Positions 43,767 to 55,097 of a stretch of DNA of 64,000 nt are shown here, piece by piece; within the stretch, counting starts at the first letter, position 1; every line of letters starts with the position of its first letter. Source of the DNA: Craspedostauros australis (Eukaryota; Bacillariophyta; Bacillariophyceae; Mastogloiales; Achnanthaceae); assembly GCA_026770025.1 (NCBI GenBank), contig JAMXDE010000051.1, positions 310,001 to 374,000 on the forward strand. Direction: 5' to 3'. The notes below the pieces were generated by a model. It was not told where the DNA came from, did not search any database, and saw nothing but the letters and a program-made list of their open reading frames with translations. Both the position numbers and the translations under genes were made by a program.

Positions 43767-43855
43767 GAATACGATCTAGTATATCTGAGATCTGCTTCTC
43801 TTCGTCTTTCTCTCTTTCTCTCTCTTTTGCCTTTCGTCTCCTCTCTTGTTCTTCC

Positions 43856-43882
43856 AATGTTGACAATGTTGACAATGTTGAC
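43856..43882. repeat. 9-bp tandem repeat AATGTTGAC, three copies
   Basis: Three perfect copies within the exonuclease/phosphatase divergent region, each containing TTGAC. A binding-site array is possible but unproven. Confidence 0.8.
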
Positions 43883-44876
43883 GCTTGGGTCGCCTTGGAG
43901 ATCCGTTGCCAGTTCCGATCTTATTTTGCTGAAAGACCACCAAAGAGAGACGTACCACAACAATCACGCGATTTCCGCCATCACCATCCACTCAATTTCG
44001 CGCGCCAACACAAATAGGTCCCAGAATTCCCATGTTGGATTCGTCCGACTAAACATGCATTGACAGAAGCAGAACGTTAAAAAGTAGTTGAAACGCTTGA
44101 TTGTCAAACGTGTGACATGGATACGGGTTTGGTGTACAACAGAAAGCACGTCTCAAAGTAAGCTTCAAATTTATATAATAATACTATTTTACCGCAAATC
44201 TTGATACCATATGCAATGGACATTCTGACCGAACGCATTTCATCATTCTAGTTCCATAATGTTAGATTATACCCTCACAAATTGAAGTCCGACAAGCGTG
44301 TTCGTTTGAAGCCCGGGATGGACTCGACGGACTTCATACGTCCCCCATCAAACCACGCGCGCAAAAAGTCACAAACACCAACCGATTCGTTGGTGCGGGG
44401 AGAATGAGGATGGGGAACAAATGACGCAACGTAACAAGGCGTGTTTGTCCGTCGGTTCGTGGAGAGCGACCGCCAGTCGGCCCTGGGATTTGACGATTCC
44501 CGTTGTGCGGTGTTGTTCATGTGTTGCGAGTGGCACGACAACAGAGCGGGCAGGAGAAGGAGAGAACTGGAACAGAAGCGGACACTACGAATCAAGCAAC
44601 ATCGAAACGGTGAAGGGCAACAAGCACAAACACAAGCATAAGTAGAGGAGAGCGTCCTATCTTTCAGCGCAAGCGAGCGGTCCATCATCTTCATCTGCAT
44701 CTGTATCTCCACAACTCTCCAGAAGCACGAGGAGAGCGATCAACCGCAGGCAACCAGGCAGGCACAACGCGGCCAGCAAGGAGCAGGTTTCCATCATTGC
44801 GACGATAGTCCACCCTCCGTTCGTTCTTTCCGAGTTCATCGCAGACTGCTTCGTGTCGGTGTTTCCCTGGCTCAGG

Positions 44877-47373
44877 ATGGGGACTTATCTGTCAACGCCC
44901 AACAAAGACAAAGGCACGGAATGTGGCGAGGACGAGGCCTGCGCAAACGTGCCACTTGCCTGGGCAGTCGTGGACATGCAAGGTTGGAGGAAGTCCATGG
45001 AGGATGCGCACGTCGCGGCCACGGGCCTGCCCTACTCCAGCAAGCAGGCCGATGCTAAGGTCTTTGGGGTCTTTGACGGTCACGGAGGGGCCGAAGTTGC
45101 GCGTTTCTGCCAGCTCTACCTCGTCTCTGTCCTGCAGCAGCAGCCGACTTGGAATGCCGAGTCGATCGGTGGCGACAGCACCACAGAATTGAACGGGGTG
45201 GCTGCTGCAGGGACCCCTGAGGGACAAGCTCTCATCCAGGCATTCCACGCCTTGGACCGAATGATCGATGATGATGCCAGAAGGTATGTGTTGTTCTTGC
45301 CTAATTGTGCTCTGCTGTGCCATTGTATGATGTGCCATTGTATTCTATGGTATTCTATTCTGTTCTATTCTATTCCGTGGTACAGGATGCATTGAATCAT
45401 TTCCCATCCATCATCTCTGCTTTCCCCCTCACATATGAGCATACGTGCATGCTTCACATTCCTTCATCGACACATGGACCACCACATGGATACTCGAACG
45501 ACCAGAGACGAGATTATCAACCTCCGATCCACGAAGCCAATGCCACAGGAACGAAGAGACGCAACATCGATTCCTCTCCCAGGCACCAGCGTCAGGTTGG
45601 GAACGGCCCAGCCAGACGCGGAACCGCAGAACCGACAGCCAAATAATGACAGTCTTCGCGATACTCATGATGATGCCAACGATGATGATGCCAACGATGA
45701 TGAACCATTTGTGGATGCACAGCTACCACAGAAAGACGCTGGTGCTGGTAGAAACGGTGTTGGCAACAATGATGGCGACGACAAAAACCGCAACGAGCTG
45801 AGTGACGACGATGGCAAAGCCAATGCACCAGATGCTGGAACAGCTGACGCGACGGATGCAGCATCAACGCAGCCGTCTGGCACGACCGAGAAAAGTTCAC
45901 AAAACAGCGACGATAAACAGAAGGCGGATGAAACTGACGGCTCCGATGACAACGACTCAGAAGACCCGGAATCGCCCGAGGACGACGATAGCAACGAAGC
46001 TGTTGGGAAGGAAGAGGCTGCCGAGCTGGATCAGGACTTATCGGATACATCTCAAACAGAATCCGAGACGCTATCAGAAGATGGATCGGACCAGACACCA
46101 ACCATGCCTTCGTCCGTCACGCACATGTTCCAAAAGATACTCTCGTTGGGAGGACAGGCAGGACAGGCGACCATCAAGCTGGTGGGTGAGGGGGGCGAGG
46201 AGCTCGCCATCAATCTTGTTGGCAACAAGGCACAGGGGCAACAACAGATGCCTTCGTCCGATGCTCAGCCATCTGTGATGTCGCAGCAGCTGGCACCGCT
46301 CGGACCCAACGCGTCACAGCCAACGTTGGTGCGCAACGGTAGAATGGTACGTTACCGTTGCAATCGTCAGTTGTATAGCAACGCAGTTGTTTCTGGTGGT
46401 GATGATGATGGTGGTGGTGGTGGCGATGATATTGATGAACACGACTGATGGGTTGACCAGCTGTTTCGCAGTTTGAATTTGCTTCTTGCATGATATGGAT
46501 GGACGGAGCAGATTAGTTGATACTATCGATGCTTGAAATGAATGAAGGAATGGATACTGTTATTGCTCCTGCTGTCGTTTCTGCAATTTGCGTTGAGTTG
46601 CTTTTGTTGAGATGCCTGAACAGAAAAAACTCATTATCACTTTCATCGATGCATTCCTGTTGCCACCCGTCGGGCCATTTTTGCAGATCTGCAATCTGCC
46701 AGACCACCCGATCCATGCGGGTTGCACTGCCATCGTCGCACTCATGACGGGGAAAACACTGACGGTCGCCAATGCCGGCGATTCACGCGCTGTATTGTGT
46801 CGAGCAGGTGGCAAGACACACCCGTTAAGCTTCGACCACAAACCGCAGCAAGCAGTGGAGCGAGCGAGAATCACCAAGGCGGGAGGCTTCATCAACCACT
46901 TTGGACGTGTCAATGGAAATCTCAACCTCTCCAGATCGATCGGCGATTTAAAGTACAAGCAGGTGCCCAACATCGACCCGGCCGACCAGATGATCACGGC
47001 ACAGCCGGATATCGTGCAGCTGGAACTCGCGGGTGACGACGAGTTCATCATTCTGGCTTGCGATGGGATCTGGGACTGCCTCTCCAACGAACAAGCCATG
47101 CAGTACGTCCGAAGTCGCATAGAAACCCGAACGCCGGAGGAGATTGGGATAGAGATGCTGGATAACATCATCAGCCACGACCCAAGACTCACGCAGGGCA
47201 TCGGGAGCGATAACATGACAGTCATGATCATCGATCTGCAGCCAGCCTCAAGGACGCAAAGAGGATCGTCACCATCGGCGGTTGCTACAACGGAGGATGG
47301 GAACGAAGGCGAAGACGAAGGAGAGAAGCAGGAACAGGAGCAGAAGCAGGAGCCCATTGCGGAAACGGCATGA
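44877..47373 (+). CDS. PPM1G: PP2C-family Ser/Thr phosphatase, PPM1G-like, with acidic insert
   Basis: Three exons, 44877-45283, 45506-46346 and 46687-47373 (introns GTATGT...CCAG and GTACGT...TTGCAG); 644 residues. The start MGTYLSTPN resembles the N-terminus of PPM1G. Metal-binding motifs: WRKSMEDAH and VFGVFDGHGG in exon 1, LACDGIWD and GSDNMTV in exon 3. Exon 2 (280 residues) encodes almost only an Asp/Glu/Asn/Ser-rich insert (DDANDDDANDDE, SDDNDSEDPESPEDDD), placed inside the catalytic domain where PPM1G carries its acidic region. Exon 3 resumes with HAGCTAIVALMTGKTLTVANAGDSRAVLC and RVNGNLNLSRSIGDLKYK. In animals PPM1G dephosphorylates splicing and chromatin factors; a nuclear role here is inferred. 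The tail is Glu/Gln-rich. Confidence 0.87.
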
Positions 47374-47868
47374 TGATCACTCTGCAAACTATTATACATC
47401 GGGAGGAAGAGTGCTGCTTCCGTTGCTATTACTTGTTACTGATAATATTCGCACTATTGGTACGGTACAGCACGATACGGCACGGTACGTGATGGAAGTT
47501 CTAGTTGTATGGGATGGGATGTCGGCAATTTGCATTGGAGTCCCCCCATTGTATCAGTAGCACGAGTACATTGATCCTTCTTCCTTCATGTTCGTAGTCA
47601 AGCACGTACTCCACCAATACGTACCTACGTAAGCATGGATATAGTACAATACTCTGCTGGTGATACGGCAGACAATGATTGAATGTGGCGGAATCATGCA
47701 CTTATCCATGCAATGCATTGCACTGCAGTATCTGGTACCGATCGTACTCGTGCAAGTACTCTACTTTACTCCACGATACCTCCATTCATGTGACGCTTGT
47801 GCCCCAGGGTAGAGTGCTATTACGCTGCGAGTATCCGCGTGCGTGCTCCCTATCTCGGATTTTAAGGC
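47374..47868. other. Convergent intergenic region
   Basis: Between the phosphatase and AspRS 3' ends. It contains a TACGGTACAGCACGATACGGCACGGTACG cluster of short repeats at about 47460-47490. No gene seen. Confidence 0.4.
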
Positions 47869-50407
47869 TTATGGAGAAATGCGCTTTGGATCACGTGGGA
47901 ACCAAGATGTTTTTCGAATGTTTGGCAAACCAAGGAAGAGCATGATGACGCGCTCAAGACCAATGCCGCCGCCACCATGCGGCAGCGCACCGTTGCGGAA
48001 GGAGTTGACGTAGTCCTGGATGGTCGCGACGTCAATATCGAATGTCTTGGCGCGTTCCTCGATGAGGTCTGGGTCATGGACACGCTGGGCGCCGGAAAGG
48101 ATCTCTTGGCCACGGATGAAGAAATCGTAACTGTTGGAAAGCTTTGGATTGTGCGGGCATGGCATGGTGTAGAAGGGACGAACACTGAGCGGGTACTTGT
48201 CCATGAAGAAAAAGTCGGTTCCGTACTTTTTCGACACGATGTCGCCCAGCTTCTTTTCGTTCTCGGTGCTCAGATCGTCGAGGTCATCCTGTGTGTGTGT
48301 GTGTGCGTGTGCGTGAGAGCGCGCATGGGCGGAAATTGAAGTTGCAAGAATGAATGAGGGTGAGTGTGAGAGTTGGATGGGGGATCAGACAATCGTGACA
48401 AGCTGCGAAATGAATGACCACACCATGCTCTACCAGAAGTTTCGCAAGCCAACTGCGGCGACCCAAGGAAACAAGATGATCATGGCGAGAAGTCATATCG
48501 CCGATGCACGAGTATCCACCAGCTTCGGCGCGCTGCTGGTAGAAGCAATGCCGGAGAGTTCCACAATCACTTCACATACAACACAGGAACAGAGCGCCGT
48601 ATCGATGCCTGTGTGCTGTGAGGCACAATAACATTCTTTTGTCTCGCCTTACCTGGTCAACACCAGCCTCCCGCAGCAACGCGCAGCCTTCGGCGTATGT
48701 CAATTTCAGCGTTGGTCTGAGGTACTTGAGGTCCTCGAACGGGTGCTGCTCACGGACGCGTTCCAGCTCGCTCTTGCAGCGCTCGTTGATGCCGTCGAAG
48801 ATGTAGATGAAGAGGTCGGAAAAGAGATCCATGACCTCGTCGTAATGTTCATGGATGGCCATCTCGAGATCGAAACCGGTGAATTCGCACAGGTGCCGGC
48901 GGGTGTTTGAGTTTTCGGCACGGAAGACAGGACCGGTGGTGAAGACGCGCTCGAAACCGGAGCAGGCGGCGGCCATCTGCTTGTGCAGTTGCGGGCTCAT
49001 GGCCAGGCAAGCTGGTTCGCCAAAGTAGTCCAACGTGAAGACGTCGGAACCGCCCTCGCTGGAGCCGCCGATCAGCTTGGGCGCATGCAGCTCGACGAAT
49101 CCGTTCTTGAGCAGGAACTCTCTGAAGAGCAGACCCACCATGGATTCGATGCGGAAGATGGACTGGTTGGCAGGTGTGCGTAGATCCAACCATCGGTTGT
49201 CCAAGCGGACCTTCTGGCCGACCTGGATGAGACCATCGTCGCGTGTGATCTCCTCGTCCTCGTTGTAGGCACCGACGTCGGTCTCCTTCTTCTCGTCGGG
49301 GCGGCAGGCGTCCTCCATGAGGAAGGGGAGGGCCTGCTTTGACTTGGAGATGCAGTGGAACTCCTGGATCTGGATTTCCACCATCTTCTGGGTTGCGGAT
49401 TCGACCGGATTCTGTGGCACGGTGACGACGCCCTTGACATCGACGACGGATTCCAGCGGGAGTCCGGCGATGTACTGGATCATCGGCTTGGGGATGGTCT
49501 TGCTCTCGAATGCGACGGCCTGCACGGTGTACAAGGACGATCGGACGAGGACGAAGGCGCCCTTGCCAACCCCACGCGTCGTCTGGACGTAGCCTCGGAC
49601 CAGCACGGTCTGTCCTGCCAGCTTGGGGGTGAGGCTCTCGATGTTGGTCCACTTTTTGTCGGTGTAGCCCTTGGACTGCACGAGCTCCGCATCGCCGAAG
49701 CTGTCCTGGCCGATGCCCGCCAGCTTGTCGGCCTTGGCCTTCTCCCTGGCCTCACGCTCGGCTCTCTTGCGTGCCTTCTCGGCCTCCTTGGCTGCCTTGG
49801 CCGCTGCCTTGGCGGCTCTCTTCTCCTTGTTCTTTTCCGACGCCTGCTGGTTCTGCGGCTGCGCCTTCTTCTCCGCCTTTGCCGTTGGTGGTGGTCCGTA
49901 GGCCTTGCCCGTCACCTCCTTGAACTTGGCCTGTGGTCGTAGTAGTATGGTATTATTGATCGGTGTGATTGGTAGTATTGGCATTGATTATTGGTATTGA
50001 TGGAATAGGTAGAGCATTGATAGGAGGCATTGGTAGGTGAGATTGGTAGGTGACATTGGTAATTGGTGGACAGGACGGAATGATGTTTGGTGTTTGGCAG
50101 AGCATGGCGCATTGCGAGAAAGGCCGTGTGATGGCAATAAAGGGGCAGGGGCAAAGGCGTGAGTGTGTGTGTCTACCCGCGGCGTCATCTACCCTACTCT
50201 ACTCTACTCTACTCTACTCTCATGGACTCCACGATCCAGAATCGAGAATCCTTCACTTCACGGCCTCTGGTATGGACTGACCTTCATGGCAAGCATCTCC
50301 TTGAGGATGGGATCCCATTCCTCCTTCGGCTTCTTCTCCGTCTTGGCGGCTTTGATGGCATTTCCCAGCTCCACGATCTTCGCGCCGATCTCTTCCTCTG
50401 TCGACAT
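47869..50407 (-). CDS. DARS1: Aspartyl-tRNA synthetase, cytosolic type, with N-terminal WHEP domain
   Basis: Three exons, complement(47869-48288, 48653-49930, 50282-50407), with introns of 364 and 351 nt (donors GTAAGG and GTCAGT), all phase 0; 607 residues. Residues 1-58 form a WHEP-type helix-turn-helix assembled across the first intron ([18 protein letters not shown], then [20 protein letters not shown]). A Lys/Ala/Glu-rich helical linker follows. The OB-fold anticodon-binding domain covers about 118-235 ([14 protein letters not shown]). Class II catalytic core: [15 protein letters not shown] (motif 1), [11 protein letters not shown] (flipping loop), [15 protein letters not shown] (motif 2) and GGIGLERV (motif 3), ending [13 protein letters not shown]. 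It charges tRNA-Asp in the cytosol. Human DARS1 has an amphipathic helix rather than WHEP here. A (CA)n run abuts the last acceptor. Confidence 0.92.
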
Positions 50408-51837
50408 GGCTGTGTTCTTTGTGCTTGTGCTTGTGCTTGTGGAGTATAACGCTCTGTTGTCTAATAGACTACTTGGTTGTGGTTACTGCTTGCGCCTCTT
50501 GTGGCTATGGCAATGACGACTATGCTGGATCGATCCTCTGGTGGGTCAGCTGCGGTGCTTCGTGATGGGCAGAGAATTGTGCGCCTTGGTGGGAGATCTT
50601 TGTCCAGCGTCGCTTCTTGTTCTTGGTGTCGTGGGGCGTGTTTGGATGTTGTTGCGCATGTTTGGATTTTGCGTGCCCCCTTGTTCGTGACAACAAGGCG
50701 GTTGTTCGCAGTCGTCCGTGAAACAAGGCGCACCAAAAAATGATGGCCAGCGGACGACGGACAGATTGGTTGGGCCAACAACGAGCCGCGATGAGCCATG
50801 GGACTCGAACGTTTCTAGTTCGCATACCGGTAGTTTTGGTGTGGGGACAGCCAAGGATCGGCATCACTTGCGCCACAAGCGTACATGTACGTATTGTATG
50901 GTACCATACAGTAGTACAGCACTCGCATACTCCGCGCTGGTGTTAGTTGCAGGAGGACAAGAACAGGAGGAATAGGTGGAGTTGGAGTTCAAGGTCTGTC
51001 GTCCCTCTGTTACGAGGGGAACGGGTTTCATCCAGGACGGGATTCCACAACAATGTAACGATGAAACGAAAAAGGGCAGCATACGGATACAGAAGCGCGG
51101 CTTCCCCGCTGGCGTTCCGTGAATGCCTCGAATCCATGGCGTTTCTACGAACCCCGCCTCTGGTCCAGCCCTCGTTGTCCCAATATTCCACACATGTGCT
51201 ATTTGCATCTCGCGGATGCTAAGGCATGCATGATTCGGTACTCCACTTGAATTTCCAGCTACTCCTGGTGGATTCCTGCATTGCATGGGGATGGAATTGA
51301 GTCTGCCAGAAGGATGGGATGCGACATGGCTAGTCGTCGCACTCGCAGAACAATGTGCTTCAAGAAAAGGAAATCTCCAACGACTACTTCGATCATCTCA
51401 ATCGTGGATCTCGAATTGCCACGTCTGACGATTGATGGCGCACGTTTGCGTTGTTGTTCGTGGATGGAGAAAGAACAAGATCATCAACAACGAACCGAAC
51501 AGGCGCTCTGTCGTGTCAGCCATCAATGGCGATCACCATCATCCGAAGGCCACCCAGAGGCAATCCGACATCACTCGAGTACATGTACTAGAATACTATA
51601 AAAGGCATTGAAGGTAGCTCATCATCCGCCTTGGATCGGCAGCATGAGATGAGCTTGGGGGTGGGGTGTTGAAGACTCACGTTGATCTGGTTGCGAGTGT
51701 GGTGAGCGGATGCCTGCGGATGCAGAGAACGGAACGGAACGGGACGAGACGATTCGATACATTGGCTGGTGATCAGTCGCTGATACGCGTGATCGATTAC
51801 AATAGTTCGCTGCCACCCGTGTCTTGATCATCAACAT
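50408..51837. other. Divergent region between AspRS and ERCC1
   Basis: No recognisable gene. ACTAGAATACTATAAAAGG at about 51587-51605 resembles a TATA-box context about 340 nt upstream of ERCC1. Confidence 0.4.
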
Positions 51838-51907
51838 CACCACATCTATCACCACATCTATCACCACATCTATCACCACATCTATCAGTACATCTATCAG
51901 TACATCT
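51838..51907. repeat. 12-bp tandem repeat upstream of ERCC1
   Basis: Four perfect copies of CACCACATCTAT, then one CAGTACATCTAT and a partial sixth unit. It ends about 30 nt before the ERCC1 start codon, so it lies in the promoter or 5' leader. Confidence 0.9.
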
Positions 51908-51939
51908 CGCACCATTGGAAGACAGAGGCACTGGGGATC

Positions 51940-53154
51940 ATGTCAAATCACGGCAGCAACCGTGGAAAGCCGGGCTCGGCCTCGTTCACGAATCCCTACG
52001 CGAAGAAGCGGAAAGCCGAAGCCTCCGGATCGTCAGGTCCGCCAGCTCCATCGCGGAGAGCGGCTGCTGCGTCCTCCAGCAATCACAGCAGGAGAGGACC
52101 AGCAGAGCTGTCCGCGGATGCTCTGTCAAGGGCGGGGAACGCAGGGCTGGGTGCATCGACGTGGACGGGGACGTTCTCGCAGGAGTTCGAATCGATCGAT
52201 ACCTCGGCGCATTTTGCTCGGTCCGCACCATCGCGCTCATCGTACCGATCTGGTGCAGATAGGAGCGACCGTGGTGGCGGAGCTAACATCGGGGCAGCGA
52301 CAGCCGGTCCAAGCGGTGCGGGTGTTGCCAATACCGCAAATGGCAACATACGCAATAGCAGCAGCAATAGCAGTAGCAGTAGCAGTAGCACCCCCACCAA
52401 CGACAACAACGGTGGCGCCTCTGGTGGTGGTATCACCAGTAACAGAGACCACCATGTCCTGTTGCAACCGCATGTGCTCTACGTGAGCACCAAACAACGC
52501 GGCAACGGCGTCCTGCAGCACATCCGCAACGTGCCGTACGCCTTTACGAAGATGGTGCCCGATTTCATCATGAGCACGACGCAGTGTGCGCTTTTCCTGT
52601 CGGTCAAGTACCACCAGCTGTATCCGAACTATATCCACAGGCGGCTGGGAGAATTGAAGAGCGACTTCATGCTTCGGATCCTGCTGGTTCTGGTGGACGT
52701 GGAGGACAACGTGAATGCGCTGCGGTTCCTGAACAAGCTCGCTGTCACGCACAATCTCACCCTGATGCTCAGCTGGACGGAAGCGGAAGCTGCGCGCTAC
52801 CTGGAGACGTACAAAGCGCTGGACGGAACGGATGCCACGAGCATTCAGAGACGAGAGCAGAACAACTTCGTGGATCAGGTATCGGAGTTTCTGACGGCGA
52901 GCAACCCGTGCAACAAGACGGACTCGGGGCAGCTGCTGTCCCACTTTCGCACGGTGCAATCGGTCGTAGCGGCATCACAGGATGAGTTGGCGACCTGTCC
53001 CGGGCTTGGTGCCGTCAAAGTTCGCAAGCTTTGGGATGCGTTCCATCAGCCATTCAGCTCGAAGCAGGCTGCCGCGAGGCAAAAGAAGGCGAGCGACGCG
53101 GTTGGCGGCGGCACCAACAGAAACGGGGATAGCACCACCAACGCCAACCCTTGA
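51940..53154 (+). CDS. ERCC1: DNA excision repair protein ERCC1 (Rad10)
   Basis: 404 residues, single exon. Residues 1-165 are low-complexity (Ser/Ala/Gly/Asn runs) with a basic AKKRKAE that may serve nuclear entry. About 172-300: the XPF-like central domain (LYVSTKQRGNGVLQHIRNVPY, ALFLSVKYHQLYPNYIHRRL, LRILLVLVDVEDN, LSWTEAEAARYLETYKAL), which in ERCC1 is nuclease-inactive and binds XPA and DNA. About 315-376: tandem helix-hairpin-helix (NKTDSGQLLSHF, LATCPGLGAVKVRKLWDAF) that dimerises with XPF. The product is the non-catalytic partner of the XPF endonuclease in nucleotide excision and crosslink repair. The C-terminal tail is polar and disordered. Confidence 0.95.
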   Translation: MSNHGSNRGKPGSASFTNPYAKKRKAEASGSSGPPAPSRRAAAASSSNHSRRGPAELSADALSRAGNAGLGASTWTGTFSQEFESIDTSAHFARSAPSRSSYRSGADRSDRGGGANIGAATAGPSGAGVANTANGNIRNSSSNSSSSSSSTPTNDNNGGASGGGITSNRDHHVLLQPHVLYVSTKQRGNGVLQHIRNVPYAFTKMVPDFIMSTTQCALFLSVKYHQLYPNYIHRRLGELKSDFMLRILLVLVDVEDNVNALRFLNKLAVTHNLTLMLSWTEAEAARYLETYKALDGTDATSIQRREQNNFVDQVSEFLTASNPCNKTDSGQLLSHFRTVQSVVAASQDELATCPGLGAVKVRKLWDAFHQPFSSKQAAARQKKASDAVGGGTNRNGDSTTNANP

Positions 53155-55097
53155 AGGCTCAATCGCTGCCTGCTTTGCGTCGTACTGGGCGATACGTAAT
53201 GTACATACATGTATGTGCATATGAACGTCCTGTACATGGAGAAGCGCAAGCATGGTATACGAAATGCTCGTACTCTGCGATTCTTTCCACAAGCACAGTC
53301 GTGCTCTACTCTATCAACAAAGGGGAATCACATTCCGCTTTAGCTCGCCGTTCGTGATCGTACGAGCTCTGGTGAAGCAGGAAGACAAAGGAAAGATACT
53401 CGTGTAATTGCAGGATTCGTAACGGATGCTTGGTACGACCTATTATATGTACTATTCGTATGTATAGCACATGAGGGCATGAGAGATACCAATAGATCGT
53501 ACTCTCCCCGCAGAGGGTGTGCGGAACAGGCGCTGTCAGCGAAAGAGAAGAAGGAAAAGATCTGCGCCTGACCAATCATCGACCACCCATCAACCACCCA
53601 TTGACTAATCAACTAATCAACCACCACCGACCATCGATCACCAGACCACTTCATCCTCACACCAATAGTGGTCAGCCAGGAGATAGGATCCTCTCCAATC
53701 AGTCATTCAACGAGACCATTCATCTCATCGCGTCACCAGCAAGCACGTTGCCAAACACTTAGTCAAGAGATTCTGTGAGCTGATCAATCATCTGGCCAGT
53801 CACATGGCTGTTGATGATCTTGCGGTAGAGTAGAGTGCGCGTGGAATCCTCTCGTCAGCTTCGGGTCACACTCTCGCACCCAACCGCTGGCACAGACACT
53901 GGCAATCACGAACACCGTTGTCAAGCATGGTACAATACGGACAATGTATCTATGGTACAAGTGGCCTTGGAGTTCGTAGTAGTAGTTCGTATGTACCATG
54001 TACCCATGCGATTAGACGGTCACTCGCGCAGTCACTTGATGGGCCGATCCGGCAGTGAGTTGGTGGAATGATTCTCCCGTGAGCGGCCCATCCGAGCCTT
54101 CCACAAACAAGAGCGATGGAGAAGACGAGGGGGATGTGGCGCATGTGAATTCCTCGCAGCGAATTACGAATTACGTGTTCCGAGGTGATGAGTAAGCGCA
54201 GAAGCAGATTGCGGTGGGTGCACAGAAGGAATCCTGACTGTGTTGGCCGCAACATGACCAAATCAAAACCATCCACCACCGCGAAACGGCGATGTGGCGA
54301 CGTTCAACACGGAGACACAAAAGCGTGACGGCAGATGGATCTTCGGCAAATGTGAGCACTGTCACATCAGCCAACGATGCAATAAATGATGTTGTGTTTC
54401 ACGTTCCACGCACTTACCGCGAAATGTTGTGATTGGACCAGAGCGTGTCGTGATGACTATCCGCAACGACACGGACAGAATGATTTCCACCTGGAACTCC
54501 AGGATCGTGTCTGGTGCTCGTGACTCGGACAGAAGTGGATCATGCATCTCTGTGTGCCTCGAAACTTCAACCACCCCCCATTTTTCTGTGGAAAAACACG
54601 TCATGTCGTCTGGCCGCGTACGCGTTAACAGTGAGTCTTTCTCGATTGCGTTCTTCACGGATTTCATCAAACGCGGTGACAAAGCGAGAGAATCAACCGG
54701 CAACGAGGCGATCTTGTGGGTCGTAGTTGCCTTGTCGCCTGTTGCCTCGCTTTTTGCACGTTGACTGGTTCTGTTCTCTGGACTGCGTGGAAGGATCGTG
54801 GTGGGTGGATAACGCTGTTGAACGAGCACGCTGTGACGCGACGCAACGAGGGGCCTCTGAGTCGAGGATCGCGTGAATCAGGTTGAACTCGGATCGGCGG
54901 TGTTCAACTTGACGCAGCTCATCCCAACTCAACTCAATTCAACTCAGCACAGAGTTGAATACCCACGCTCGCAGCAACAAACGCAGGCTCAGGCACAGAT
55001 ACAGACACAAACGCAGACTGAAGAAAGCCAAGTTGACCTTTCTGAACCGTATCTGCTCACAAAACGAAACAAAAGACCAACAAACACTAACTCAATC
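53155..55097. other. Intergenic region upstream of chlH
   Basis: No recognisable gene. CAACTCAACTCAATTCAACTCAG repeats (about 54926-54950) lie 150 nt before the chlH ATG; AT-rich CTATTATATGTACTATTCG occurs near 53440-53460. Confidence 0.4.

Larger units (their letters stand above)
43685..44876. other. Divergent promoter region
   Basis: Upstream of the exonuclease and phosphatase genes. It holds the palindromic AT block at 43747-43766, CT-rich runs at about 43798-43830 and a 9-bp repeat at 43856-43882. No gene seen. Confidence 0.45.

Noticed and set aside
50790..50830. Possible tRNA-like segment (GGGACTCGAAC)
   Set aside because: No matching acceptor stem or A/B box arrangement could be found; no tRNA gene was recognised anywhere in the window.
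54362..54829. Minus-strand ORF of 155 codons upstream of chlH
   Set aside because: Composition is not clearly protein-like and no family is recognised.
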